From positions 181,077 through 245,076 of the forward strand of contig CALIUY010000003.1 of assembly GCA_938048455.1 (NCBI GenBank): a stretch of 64,000 nt of DNA, given 5' to 3'. Below the pieces are notes generated by a model. That model made no database searches and was not told the DNA's origin. It worked only from the letters and a program-made list of their open reading frames with translations. Below are positions 1 to 11,287 of this stretch, piece after piece (position 1 is the stretch's first letter; each line of letters opens with the position of its first letter). Source of the DNA: an uncultured Desulfobacterales bacterium. Its GTDB lineage: Bacteria > Desulfobacterota > Desulfobacteria > Desulfobacterales > SpSt-501. The position numbers and the translations under genes are program-made.

Positions 1-454
1 AAAGGTGCGCCGGGAGGTCCTCGCCCTGCCGCGCCCCCCTGAGGAGCTGCGCCGGGAGGTGTCGACGATGCGCGAGCGCATGCGGCGCAGCGCGCCGAGG
101 GGCTCCGAGGGGGAGTTCGATCTCAAGCAGGATCCCGGGGGCATCGTGGACATCGAGTTTCTGGTGCAGCTGCTCACGTTGCGCCACGCTCGGCGCGTGC
201 CGGAACTCTGCGCCTGGACCGACACCGTGCGGTTGATCCAGACCCTCAACACTTACCGGATCCTCGGCGAAATCGAGGCCCACGTGCTCAAGCACGCCTA
301 CCTGATCTACCGCGCGGCCGCCCACCGCCTGGCCCTTCAGGAAGCCCCCCCCCGCGTGCCCGCGGAACGCTTCGCCCTGCTGCGCTCCCGCGTGCAGCAG
401 ATCTGGGCCCGTGTCTTTCCCGACGGGCTTTCAGAAAAAGATACAAATCTGTAG
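1..454 (+). CDS. glnE: Bifunctional glutamine synthetase adenylyltransferase/deadenylase, C-terminal fragment
   Basis: Partial ORF open at window edge; KQDPGGIVDIEFLVQLL and LRSRVQQIWARVF match the GlnE C-terminal region; followed by glnD. Confidence 0.88.
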   Translation, partial: KVRREVLALPRPPEELRREVSTMRERMRRSAPRGSEGEFDLKQDPGGIVDIEFLVQLLTLRHARRVPELCAWTDTVRLIQTLNTYRILGEIEAHVLKHAYLIYRAAAHRLALQEAPPRVPAERFALLRSRVQQIWARVFPDGLSEKDTNL

Positions 455-571
455 TATCAAAAAGGCAAAAAATTTCATTATTGTCCTTTTTTCGGCTCGT
501 GGGGATCTCGCCTCAAGCCCGTACCCCTCCCGGTATTAGAGAAACCGGGCCGAAGGCTGCTGGCACTTTCC

Positions 572-3261
572 TTGCTTCTCCGCATCCCCGAGGAGATCTC
601 GGAGGTGAAAGCCGCGCCGATGCCAAACGCCGCCGAAAGCCGCCGCAACGCCGCCTCCGCCTTGAAGGAGAAGCTCCAGGAGATCCACGCCGCCCTCCGA
701 AAGCGCCGGCCGCAGGAGGGGCTTTCCCCGATCAGCCCGGCGGTGGACGAATACTTCGAGGAAGCCTTCGCGGACAGCCCGAGTGGGCCTTTCCTCGAAA
801 TCAACCGCAACCCCTACGCCATCATCGCCCTCGGGGGCTACGGCCGCGAGGAGCTCAACCTGCGCTCGGACATCGACCTGCTGTTTCTCTTCCGGCGCGC
901 GGTCCCTGCCGGCGTGGAGGCTCTCGTCCGGGAGATGATCTACCCCCTGTGGGACCTGGGTCTCGAGGTGGGCTATGCCCTGCGGTCGCTTCGGGACTGC
1001 CTTGCGCTAGCGTCGAGCGATTTCCAGATCCTCACCCCGCTTCTCGACGCCCGTTTCGTCTGCGGGGTCTCGGCGCTCTACTCCGAGCTGCTCGAGGGAC
1101 TGCGCGTCGAACTGAACCGCCGCCGCGGCTGGGTGATCGAGAGGCTCGGCGAACACACCCGTCTGCGGCACGAGCGCTTCGGCGACTCCGCCCACCTCCT
1201 CGAACCGCACCTCAAGGAAGGTCAGGGGGGCCTGCGGGACTATCACTGCCTGCGCTGGGCCGCGCGCCTCGACCACGAGGTGCTGCAACCCCGGGACCTC
1301 GAATACACGGGTTTGCTCTCCCACGGGGAATTCGCAACGCTTTGGAGCGCGCTGCAGTTCATCTGGACGGTGCGCGATCACCTGCACGAGATCTGCCGCC
1401 GCCGGGTCGATCGGCTGTATTTCGAACACCAGATCATCATCGCCGACCGGCTGGAATACGGCGCCGAGGACGGTCAGCAACCGGTCGAGCGTTTCCTCGG
1501 CGAACTGCACCGCCACATGGACGCGATCAAGCGGTTGCATCTCGCCTGCATGCGCGAGCTCACCGCCCCGAAAAAGAAGCGGCGGATCCCGGCCCCGTCC
1601 CTGCCCGAGGGGATTGTCGCCACCCCCGAGGGTTTTCTCCGCTTCGAGGACGCCGAGGCGATCCTGAAACGCCCCGAACTGCTGATCCGCATCTTCACCG
1701 AGAGCGCCCGGTTGGGCTTGCCGCTCGCCGGCGAGGCCCGGCGGCTGGTCCGCGAATTTCTGCATCTCGTCGACGGGCCCCTGCGCACGGCGCCCGCGGT
1801 GGTGCGCGCTCTGGAGTCGCTGCTCGTCCACCCGCAGGCCGGCGAAACCTTGCTCGACGAGCTTCTCGCCTCGGGACTGCTCGAGGCCCTGATCCCCGAA
1901 TTCCGGGGGGTCGCCCACCGCATTCAGTACGACGAATACCACGTTTACCCCGTCGACCGGCACCTGCTGCATACGGTGGCCGTCCTGCAACAACTCGCCC
2001 AGCGCCCCGCCGGAGAAACCGAGGATCTGCCGGCGCGGATTTACCGGGAACTTCCGCGCAAGGCGCTGCTCCACTGGGCGGCGCTCTTGCACGACATCGG
2101 CAAAGCGGACCCCGCGCCGGGTCACGCCGCGCGCGGCGCCGAACGCGTGCGCGGCATTCTCGCCGCGCGGGGCTTTTCCCCGGAGGAGCAAGAAAAAGCG
2201 GCCTTTCTCGTGCGCGAGCACCTGCTGCTCATCCAGACCGCCACCCGCCGCGACATCCACGACGAGGAGACCGCGCTCGCCTGCGCGCGGCGCATCCCCG
2301 GCCCGGAAGCCCTCAAGATGCTCTACCTCCTCACCGTCGCCGACGCCCGGGCGACGGGGCCGGCGGCCTGGTCCGACTGGACCGCGCACCTGCTGCAGGA
2401 GTTCTTCCTGAAAGTCCTGCACGTCATCGAAGAGGGCGATCTCGCCAGCCGCCGCACCGTGGAGGCGATCGAAAGCAAGCGCATCGCCCTTCTCGCCGGC
2501 GCGGCATCGGAGGCCGAGCGCCGGCGGTCGGCGGAGATCTTTCCCTTCCTCAGTCCCCGCTATCTTCTCGCCATGGATCCCTCCGAGATCGCCGACCACA
2601 TCGCCCTTTCCCGCCGGCTGGGCGAGCGTGCCTTCGTCTGGGACGTTCAGCCCGCGGCCGGGGGCAAAACCCGTCGGCTCACCGTCTGCGCCCAGGACCG
2701 CCCCGGTTTGATGGCGAGCCTCGCAGGGGTCTTCACCTTGAACGGGGTCGACATCCTCGATGTGCTCGTCTTCACCTGGAGAAACGGGCTCGCGCTCGAC
2801 CGCTTCGAACTGAGTCCCCCGCCCGACCCGATCTTCGAGGAGGAGCGCTGGCAGCGCGCCGCCGAGCATCTCGAGGCGGTCCTGGCGGGAAAGCTCGATC
2901 TGGCGGCCGTGCTCGCCCCGCGGCTCGAAGCCGCCCGGGCGGCGGCCCGACCCCGCGCCGGGCGAAAACCTCACCGCGTGCAGATCGACAACGCGAGCTC
3001 CAGCTTTTTTACGATCGTGGAGGTTTTCACCCACGACTTCCCCGGCTTGCTTTACTGCATCGCCGATACGCTCTACCGCCACGGCCTCGACATCCGCGTG
3101 GCGAAGATCGCCACTCAGGTCGACCAGGTGGTGGACGTCTTCTACGTCCGCGATCTCGCGGGCGAAAAAATCCTCGAACCCGAACGGATCGCCGCGCTCG
3201 AACAGGGAATTCTCGAGCGGCTGGCCTCCCCCCATCTCCCCCGGAAAGGAGAATCGAACCC

Positions 3262-3265
<4 letters not shown>
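572..3265 (+). CDS. glnD: [Protein-PII] uridylyltransferase/uridylyl-removing enzyme
   Basis: 897-aa ORF; nucleotidyltransferase motif GGYGREELNLRSDIDLLFL, HD motif LLHDIGKADPAPGH, two C-terminal ACT repeats. Start may be internal (about 620). Confidence 0.93.
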
Positions 3266-4935
<1,670 letters not shown>

Positions 4936-4981
4936 AACCCCGTCCGAGAGGAACTTCAACCCCATTCGAGGAGGATTCGCG

Positions 4982-6394
4982 ATGAAACCCAAGGAAGTTC
5001 TGGCTTTCGCCAAGGAACACGGCGCCCGCATGCTCGATCTGCGCTTCATGGACTTTCCCGGCCTCTGGCAGCACTTCTCCGTCCCCCTGCACCAGCTCGA
5101 CGAGGGAAGCTTCGAAGACGGATTCGGCTTCGACGGCTCGAGCATCCGCGGCTGGCAGCCGATCAACGCGAGCGACATGCTCGTCATTCCGGATCCGGCG
5201 ACCGCGCGCATGGATCCCTTCACCCAGGAACCCACGTTGGTCATGATCTGCGACATCGTCGACCCGGTCACCCGCGCGCCCTATACGCGGGATCCGCGCA
5301 ACATCGCCAAGAAGGCCGAGGCTTACCTCAAGAGCACGGGCATCGCCGACGTCGCCTTCATGGGTCCGGAGGCCGAGTTTTTCATTTTCGACGACATCCG
5401 CTACGAATCGACCTCTTACGGCGCTTTCTACGAAATCGACTCGATCGAGGGGACCTGGAACACGGGACGCGATGAGGGACCGAACCTGGGATACAAGCCG
5501 CGGCCCAAGGAGGGCTATTTCCCCGTGCCGCCGATGGACAAGTTCCAGGATCTGCGTACGGAGATGGTCATGGAGCTCGAGCGGCTGGGCATCGAGGTCG
5601 AGGCCCAGCACCACGAGGTGGCCACCGCCGGTCAGGCGGAGATCGACATGAAATTCAAGCCGCTGCTCCAGATGGCCGACCAGCTCATGTGGTTCAAGTA
5701 CGTGCTCAAGAACGTGGCCTACCGCCGCAATCACACCGTGACCTTCATGCCCAAGCCGCTCTTCGGCGACAACGGCTCGGGCATGCACACCCACGTGAGC
5801 CTCTGGAAGGACGGCAAAAACCTCTTCGCCGGCGACAAGTACGCCGGGGTCTCGCCGATGACGCTTTACGCCATCGGCGGGATTCTCAAGCACTGCCGCG
5901 CGCTGTGCGCGATCACCAACCCGACGACCAACTCCTACAAGCGGCTGGTCCCGGGCTATGAGGCGCCCGTCAACCTCGCCTACTCCAGCCGCAACCGCAG
6001 CGCGGCGATCCGCATCCCGATGTACTCGACCTCGCCCAAGGCGAAGCGGATCGAATTCCGCACCCCCGACCCGTCCTGCAACGGCTACCTCGCCTTCAGT
6101 GCGATCCTGATGGCCATCCTCGACGGCATCCAGAACAAGATCGACCCGGGGGATCCTCTCGACAAGAACATCTACGACCTGCCGCCCGAGGAGCTCGCCC
6201 AGGTGCCCTCGGCGCCGGGATCCCTCGATGAGGCGCTCGCCTGTCTGCGGGCCGACCACGACTTTTTGCTCAAGGGCGACGTCTTCACGCGGGATGCGCT
6301 CGAGATGTGGATCGAATACAAGACCAAGGCCGAGGTGGACGCCGTGCGGCTGCGCCCGCACCCCCACGAGTTCTTCCTCTATTTCGACATCTGA
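4982..6394 (+). CDS. glnA: Glutamine synthetase type I
   Basis: 470 aa; [25 protein letters not shown], adenylylation-site region NIYDLPPEE. Confidence 0.97.
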   Translation: MKPKEVLAFAKEHGARMLDLRFMDFPGLWQHFSVPLHQLDEGSFEDGFGFDGSSIRGWQPINASDMLVIPDPATARMDPFTQEPTLVMICDIVDPVTRAPYTRDPRNIAKKAEAYLKSTGIADVAFMGPEAEFFIFDDIRYESTSYGAFYEIDSIEGTWNTGRDEGPNLGYKPRPKEGYFPVPPMDKFQDLRTEMVMELERLGIEVEAQHHEVATAGQAEIDMKFKPLLQMADQLMWFKYVLKNVAYRRNHTVTFMPKPLFGDNGSGMHTHVSLWKDGKNLFAGDKYAGVSPMTLYAIGGILKHCRALCAITNPTTNSYKRLVPGYEAPVNLAYSSRNRSAAIRIPMYSTSPKAKRIEFRTPDPSCNGYLAFSAILMAILDGIQNKIDPGDPLDKNIYDLPPEELAQVPSAPGSLDEALACLRADHDFLLKGDVFTRDALEMWIEYKTKAEVDAVRLRPHPHEFFLYFDI

Positions 6395-6426
6395 ACCGCC
6401 CGCAGGCCGCATCGCCGCCGCCCCCG

Positions 6427-6470
6427 GGACGGCCGGGCGGAGAGCTCCCGCCCGGCCGTCCTTATTCTTT
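6427..6470 (+). terminator. Rho-independent terminator after glnA
   Basis: 14-bp perfect stem GGACGGCCGGGCGG / CCGCCCGGCCGTCC, loop AGAGCTC, followed by TTATTCTTT. Confidence 0.9.
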
Positions 6471-6537
6471 CCGGGGATCGGGGGCCAAGAGCCGGCAGCG
6501 GCGCCCTTCGGCCGCGGCGGAGGGGCGCCGGGCGCGG

Positions 6538-8070
6538 TCAGGGCCGGTAGGCGCGGTAGTCGATCCCGTAGCGGCGCGCCTTGTAGGCGAACTTGCGCAC
6601 CGTCGTGCGCAAAAGCGCCGCCGCGGCGGTGATGTTGCCGCGGGTGTTCTTGAGGGCGTCGATCAGCATCTCGCGTTCGAGCTTGGCGACCGCCTCCTCG
6701 AGCGAGATCGCGGGAAGGGTTCCGGACTCGGTGCCGGTCTGCAGCGTGGGGGGCAAGTGGTAGCTGTGGATCACGCCCTCCTCGCACAGGAGCACGGCGC
6801 GCTCGATGCAGTTTTCGAGCTCGCGGACGTTTCCCGGCCAGTGGTATTGCATGAGCATGTCGATCGCCGGGGTCGAAAAGCGGCGGATGTCCTTTCCGTT
6901 TTCGCGGGCGTACTTTTCGAGAAAGTAGTCGGCGAGAAGCAGGATATCCGTCTTGCGCTCGCGCAGCGGCGGCATGTAGATCGGAAAGACGTTCAGCCGA
7001 TAGTAGAGGTCCCCGCGGAAATCCCCTTTTTCCACCGCCTGCTCGAGGTTCGAGTTCGTCGCCGCGATCACGCGCACGTCGACCCGGATCGTGCGCTGGC
7101 CGCCCACGCGGTCGAACTCTTTTTCCTGCAGGATCCGCAGCAGGTTCGCCTGCACGTCGAGGTTGAGGGAGCCGATCTCGTCGAGAAAGATCGTGCCGCG
7201 GTGGGCGAGCTCGAATTTGCCGATCTTCTGGCGGATCGCGCCGGTGAAGGCGCCTTTCTCGTGCCCGAAGAGCTCGCTTTCGATCAGGTTCTGGGGAAGC
7301 GCCGCGCAGTTCACTTTGATGAAAGGGCCGTTCGCCCGCGGGCTGTTGTAGTGGATGGAATTCGCGACGAGCTCCTTTCCCGTGCCGCTCTCGCCGCGGA
7401 TGAGGACGGTCGCGTTGCTGCGGCAGACCCGGGAGATCATCTGGAAGACCTCGCGCATGCGGTTGGAGCTCCCGATGATGTGGCCGAAGCTGTACTTGTT
7501 CTGGAGCTCGGATTGCAGCCGCCGATTCTCCTCGCGCAGCCGCTCGTGCTCGAGGCGGATGGTCTCCAGCTTGCTCACGTGGCTCGCCAGCATCGTGGCG
7601 ATGACCGTGAGCAGCCGCCGGCCCTCCTCGAGGGAAAAATCCGGATCGAAGGGCCGATCGACGCTCAGAGCGCCGATCACCTGACTGCCCTTCTTGATGG
7701 GAACGCAAAAGAAGGAGAGCTCGGCCGTCTTCTTGCCGCGGCGGCTCGCCGTGCGGTCGAGAAAGCGCGGCTCCTCGCTGATCCGCGCCACGGCGATCGC
7801 CTTGCCGGTTTGAATCACCTCGCCGGTCACCCCTTCGCCCAGCTTGTAGCGCACGCGCTCGATCGCCGCCGGTGCGATGCCGTGGGCGACTTCGATGCGG
7901 ATTTCCTCCTTCAAGGGGTCGAGCAGCGTGATCGTTCCCCGCACCATGTTCATGGAGGCCGAAAGGATGTCGAGGACCTTGTAGAGCGAGCGGCGCAGGT
8001 CGAGGTGTTCGTTTAAGGCTTTCGAGATCTCGTAGAGCAGGGTGACATGTTCGATGCGGTCGATTTTCAT
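6538..8070 (-). CDS. NifA-like sigma-54-dependent activator (GAF-AAA+-HTH)
   Basis: N-terminal [11 protein letters not shown] Walker A, GAFTGA loop, C-terminal HTH; convergent with glnA. Confidence 0.88.
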   Translation of the reverse strand: MKIDRIEHVTLLYEISKALNEHLDLRRSLYKVLDILSASMNMVRGTITLLDPLKEEIRIEVAHGIAPAAIERVRYKLGEGVTGEVIQTGKAIAVARISEEPRFLDRTASRRGKKTAELSFFCVPIKKGSQVIGALSVDRPFDPDFSLEEGRRLLTVIATMLASHVSKLETIRLEHERLREENRRLQSELQNKYSFGHIIGSSNRMREVFQMISRVCRSNATVLIRGESGTGKELVANSIHYNSPRANGPFIKVNCAALPQNLIESELFGHEKGAFTGAIRQKIGKFELAHRGTIFLDEIGSLNLDVQANLLRILQEKEFDRVGGQRTIRVDVRVIAATNSNLEQAVEKGDFRGDLYYRLNVFPIYMPPLRERKTDILLLADYFLEKYARENGKDIRRFSTPAIDMLMQYHWPGNVRELENCIERAVLLCEEGVIHSYHLPPTLQTGTESGTLPAISLEEAVAKLEREMLIDALKNTRGNITAAAALLRTTVRKFAYKARRYGIDYRAYRP

Positions 8071-8168
8071 GACCGATTTGAATCCTGTGAGAGTGTTTTT
8101 GACAATTTTGTTTTAGAATACCCGAGCGGCGCTTTTCCGGCAAGGGGCGGCGCAAGGAAAGGGCAGCG

Positions 8169-9371
8169 GTGATCCTGCACGTCGACATGGACGCCTTCTA
8201 CGCCGCGGTCGAGCAGCGCGACCGGCCGGAGCTTCGCGGCCTTCCGGTTGTCGTCGGCGGCACCGGAGGCCGCGGGGTGGTGGCGGCGGCGAGCTACGAG
8301 GCGCGCGCCTTCGGGGTGCGCTCGGCGATGCCCATGGCCGAGGCGCGTCGGCTCTGCCCGCAGGCCGTCTTTCTGCCGCCCCGGGGGGAGCGCTATCGCG
8401 AGGTCGCCCGCCGCATCCGCGAGGTGCTCGCCGGCTTCAGCCCGGTCGTCGAGCCCGTCTCGATCGACGAGGCCTTCCTGGACCTCGCCGGAACGGAGCG
8501 CCTTCACGGCCCGCCCGAAGCCGCGGGAAGGCAACTCAAAGAGCGGATCTTCGCCGCGGTCGGGCTCACCTGCTCGGTCGGCATCGCCCCCAACCGTTTT
8601 CTCGCCAAGGCGGCCTCCGATTTCCGCAAACCCGACGGCCTGACCGTGATCGCCCCCGGCGAGGTCGCCTCCTTTCTCGCCGCCCTGCCGCTTGAAAAGG
8701 CCCCCGGGGTCGGCCCCCGGATGCGGCAGCGGCTCTCCCGCTTCGGGGTGCGCTTCCTGGGGGAAATCGCCCGCATTCCCGAAATCGAGCTCGCGGCCCA
8801 TCTCGGCCGGGCCGGAAGGCGGCTCTGCGAACTCGCCCGGGGCATGGATTCTACCCCCCTCACCCCCGGTTCCTCCCCGCGCTCCTTCGGCAGCGAGTGC
8901 ACCCTCGCCCGCGACACCCGGGACCGGGACCTTCTTCGCCGGCTTTTGCTCGAACACGCGCAGGCCGTGGCGGGGGATCTCCGGGCGGCGGGGGTTCGCG
9001 CCCGCACGGTGGTTTTGAAAATCCGTCTGGCCGACTTCTCCCTCAACACGCGGCGGCGCACCTGGGAGGAGCCCGCTAGCGGCTCGCGCGAACTCCATCG
9101 TCGGGCGCTCGTTCTGCTCGAGGGGTTCCGGATCGGACAGCCGATCCGGCTGATCGGGATCGCCGCCACCGGCCTCGTCCCGGAAAAATCGGCCGGTCAG
9201 CGGCCGCTTTTCGCCGCCGAGCCGATGAGGGCATGGGAGCGGATCGACCGGACGATCGCCGCGATCGAGGAGCGTTTCGGGGAAGGAGCGGTCGTCCGCG
9301 CAAGCCTCAAGGAGGAGACGACGCCGTCCCCAGGGCCGCAAGGACGCGGCCGACGACCTGGTCGGGGGTGA
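8169..9371 (+). CDS. dinB: DNA polymerase IV, Y-family
   Basis: GTG start; ILHVDMDAFYAAVE and PVSIDEAFLDL catalytic motifs intact. Confidence 0.95.
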   Translation: MILHVDMDAFYAAVEQRDRPELRGLPVVVGGTGGRGVVAAASYEARAFGVRSAMPMAEARRLCPQAVFLPPRGERYREVARRIREVLAGFSPVVEPVSIDEAFLDLAGTERLHGPPEAAGRQLKERIFAAVGLTCSVGIAPNRFLAKAASDFRKPDGLTVIAPGEVASFLAALPLEKAPGVGPRMRQRLSRFGVRFLGEIARIPEIELAAHLGRAGRRLCELARGMDSTPLTPGSSPRSFGSECTLARDTRDRDLLRRLLLEHAQAVAGDLRAAGVRARTVVLKIRLADFSLNTRRRTWEEPASGSRELHRRALVLLEGFRIGQPIRLIGIAATGLVPEKSAGQRPLFAAEPMRAWERIDRTIAAIEERFGEGAVVRASLKEETTPSPGPQGRGRRPGRG

Positions 9372-9828
9372 GGCCGTCGGTGGGGATCACGAGATCGGCC
9401 GCCCGGCGATAAAGGGGATCGCGCTCGGCGTAAAGATCCGCGAGCCCCCGGCCGGGGGCGATCACGACCCCGCGGGCATCGAGATCGGCGAGCCTCTCTT
9501 GGAGGCGGCGGAGCTCGAGCGCCAGATAGAGGGCGATCCCGCCTTCCTTGAGATGGCGCATCGCCGCCTCGCGGTAGATGACGGATCCGCCGGGGGCGAC
9601 CACACAGCCGTCGAAGGAAAGCGAAAGCACATGGCGCTCTTCGATCCGGCAGAAACCCTCGAGGCCGTGCATGCGGATCAGCTCCTGAAGGCTCTTGCCT
9701 TCGCGGCGCTGGATGACGAGATCGGTGTCGAGAAAGGAGAAGTTGAGCCGCTTGGCGAGCAGAACGCCGACGGTGCTTTTCCCGGCGGCGGGCATGCCGA
9801 TCAACACCAGGTGGCGGCAAGGGGACAT
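9307..9828 (-). CDS. aroK: Shikimate kinase
   Basis: GMPAAGKSTVG P-loop, DTDLVIQRREGKSL; convergent overlap with dinB 3' end. Confidence 0.92.
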   Translation of the reverse strand: MSPCRHLVLIGMPAAGKSTVGVLLAKRLNFSFLDTDLVIQRREGKSLQELIRMHGLEGFCRIEERHVLSLSFDGCVVAPGGSVIYREAAMRHLKEGGIALYLALELRRLQERLADLDARGVVIAPGRGLADLYAERDPLYRRAADLVIPTDGLTPDQVVGRVLAALGTASSPP

Positions 9829-9840
9829 GGGCTAAAAGAG

Positions 9841-9869
9841 GAAAGCCGCGGCCGAACGCCGCGGCTTTC
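9841..9869 (-). terminator. Terminator hairpin downstream of PEP-CTERM gene
   Basis: 12-bp perfect inverted repeat GAAAGCCGCGGC-CGAAC-GCCGCGGCTTTC; minus-strand reading followed by CTCTTTT. Confidence 0.85.
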
Positions 9870-9896
9870 CCGAAAAGGAAGAGGAGCGTTTCGGGA

Positions 9897-10904
9897 TCAA
9901 AGGATACGCCGCCTCAGGGCGCCCAGGACGAAGAGCCCGACCCCCAGCAGGGCCACCGTCGCCGGCTCCGGAATCGGTTTCGCGGGAAGAACACCGGCGA
10001 ACAGCTCGTTGTGGGCCTCCCCGGTCCCGAAGAGCGAGCGCGCGATCAGCCCCCCCTCGATGTGGCCGTCGAAAAAGCCGACCTTCGCCCAGGGAGCGAG
10101 AACCGTGCCGTGCACCTCGATTCCGGCGATCTTGAGCGCGGTCGCCTCGTAGAAATTGTAGAGGATGCGGTCGTCGGGGAAAAGACCCTCCTTGTCCTGG
10201 TCGCCGTAAAGCCCGTTGAAGTAGAAGCCGAAGCGCTCCAGGGAGCCGATTTTTCCCGCAATGTTGACGAGCACCGTCGATCCCTCGGGGACCTCGATCC
10301 GGAAATCCCCGATGCGCAGGAGGTCCCAGGCCGAAAGGGTGAAGATGTTGAGTTGGGCGTCCGCGCCCTTGAGGTAGAGGTTGGAATCGGATTTTTCGAC
10401 CGTGCCGTTGGGGTGGAGGCTGCCCCAGAAGGAGGACATCTCCTGAAGAAAGGAGCGCTCTTTTTGGAAGTCGAGCGGCGGCGGGGTCTTTTGCTGCAGG
10501 CTGCCGTAGGTGAAGGTTTCGTAGCCGCCGGGGTCTTTCCCGATGAAGGCCTTGCCGCCGACGACGATATCGCCTTTCTTGAAATCCGGATCGCCGGAAT
10601 TCTCGGGGGGGAAATAGCCCACGCTGCCTCGGCGGGCGAAGAGGTTTCCGCCCACGATGAGCTCGGGGTCGGTGTCATCGCCGTTCTTCTCGCGGATCAG
10701 GCGCGCAACCGACATGTCCGAGTAGAAAACGTTTCCGCCGGCGGCCACCCGGCCCTCGGTGTCGGTCTTCCATTGCACGATCTCCTCGAAGACGAAAACA
10801 TTGAATTGGGAGGCAACCCCCAGAGGCGCAGCCGCGGCGATCCCGGAAAAGCTCACCAATAAAAAAGCGAGCTTGAGAGCGAAGGCCGAGCGTTTCATCT
10901 CCAC
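9897..10904 (-). CDS. Choice-of-anchor A family protein with PEP-CTERM sorting signal
   Basis: Signal peptide; C-terminus PIPEPATVALLGVGLFVLGALRRRIL = PEP motif + TM + Arg cluster; VAAGGNVFYSDMSVA and LIVGGNLFARRGSV repeats. Confidence 0.87.
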   Translation of the reverse strand: MEMKRSAFALKLAFLLVSFSGIAAAAPLGVASQFNVFVFEEIVQWKTDTEGRVAAGGNVFYSDMSVARLIREKNGDDTDPELIVGGNLFARRGSVGYFPPENSGDPDFKKGDIVVGGKAFIGKDPGGYETFTYGSLQQKTPPPLDFQKERSFLQEMSSFWGSLHPNGTVEKSDSNLYLKGADAQLNIFTLSAWDLLRIGDFRIEVPEGSTVLVNIAGKIGSLERFGFYFNGLYGDQDKEGLFPDDRILYNFYEATALKIAGIEVHGTVLAPWAKVGFFDGHIEGGLIARSLFGTGEAHNELFAGVLPAKPIPEPATVALLGVGLFVLGALRRRIL

Positions 10905-10945
10905 CTCGTTGGAACGGGTTCAAGGCCAAAAAGTGAATTTTGCTT

Positions 10946-10974
10946 AAATTAGCAGCGCTCCGTGGCGCTGTCAA
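10946..10974 (-). promoter_or_regulatory. Candidate sigma70 promoter of PEP-CTERM gene with dyad in spacer
   Basis: Minus strand TTGACA-N17-TAATTT; spacer contains AGCGC-N6-GCGCT. Confidence 0.55.
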
Positions 10975-11046
10975 ACACAAATTCTCCGGCCTCCGGAATG
11001 AATCAGGAAGGAGGGCGAGGAGAGCCGAAAAACGTTCGGGCATCCG

Positions 11047-11101
11047 TTTCCACATATTGATCGATACTCCGGTTGACACACAACATATGGTATGAAATAC
11101 T
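11047..11101 (+). promoter_or_regulatory. Candidate nrdJ promoter with two NrdR-box-like sites
   Basis: TTGACA (11073-11078)-N17-AATACT; ACACAACATATGGTAT at 11078-11093 (13/16 to acaCwAtATaTwGtgt); weaker site with core ACATATTG 31 bp upstream. Confidence 0.6.
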
Positions 11102-11287
11102 GAGCAGGATTGGTTCCGCCGACCGCAGCTCAAACGCTTCCCGGGGATTTTCCTTCGCGCGGCGTTTCTTTTCGGAAGCGGCTCTTCCATGCTTATTTTC
11201 GTTCTTGCAGAACTTAATGCCCGCGGCGGATTTACGCCGCCTGAAACCGAAAACCCCTGACCCGAAACCCGGACGAGGATCCCGACC

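Noticed and set aside
481-3261. N-terminal part of the 1360-aa ORF 481..4563
   Set aside because: Out-of-frame reading of glnD; real amt starts at 3262 with a signal peptide.
9307-9371. Convergent overlap of dinB and aroK 3' ends (and dnaE2/FkbM at 47832-47914) as antisense regulation
   Set aside because: Short tail-to-tail overlaps are common in dense genomes; no further evidence.
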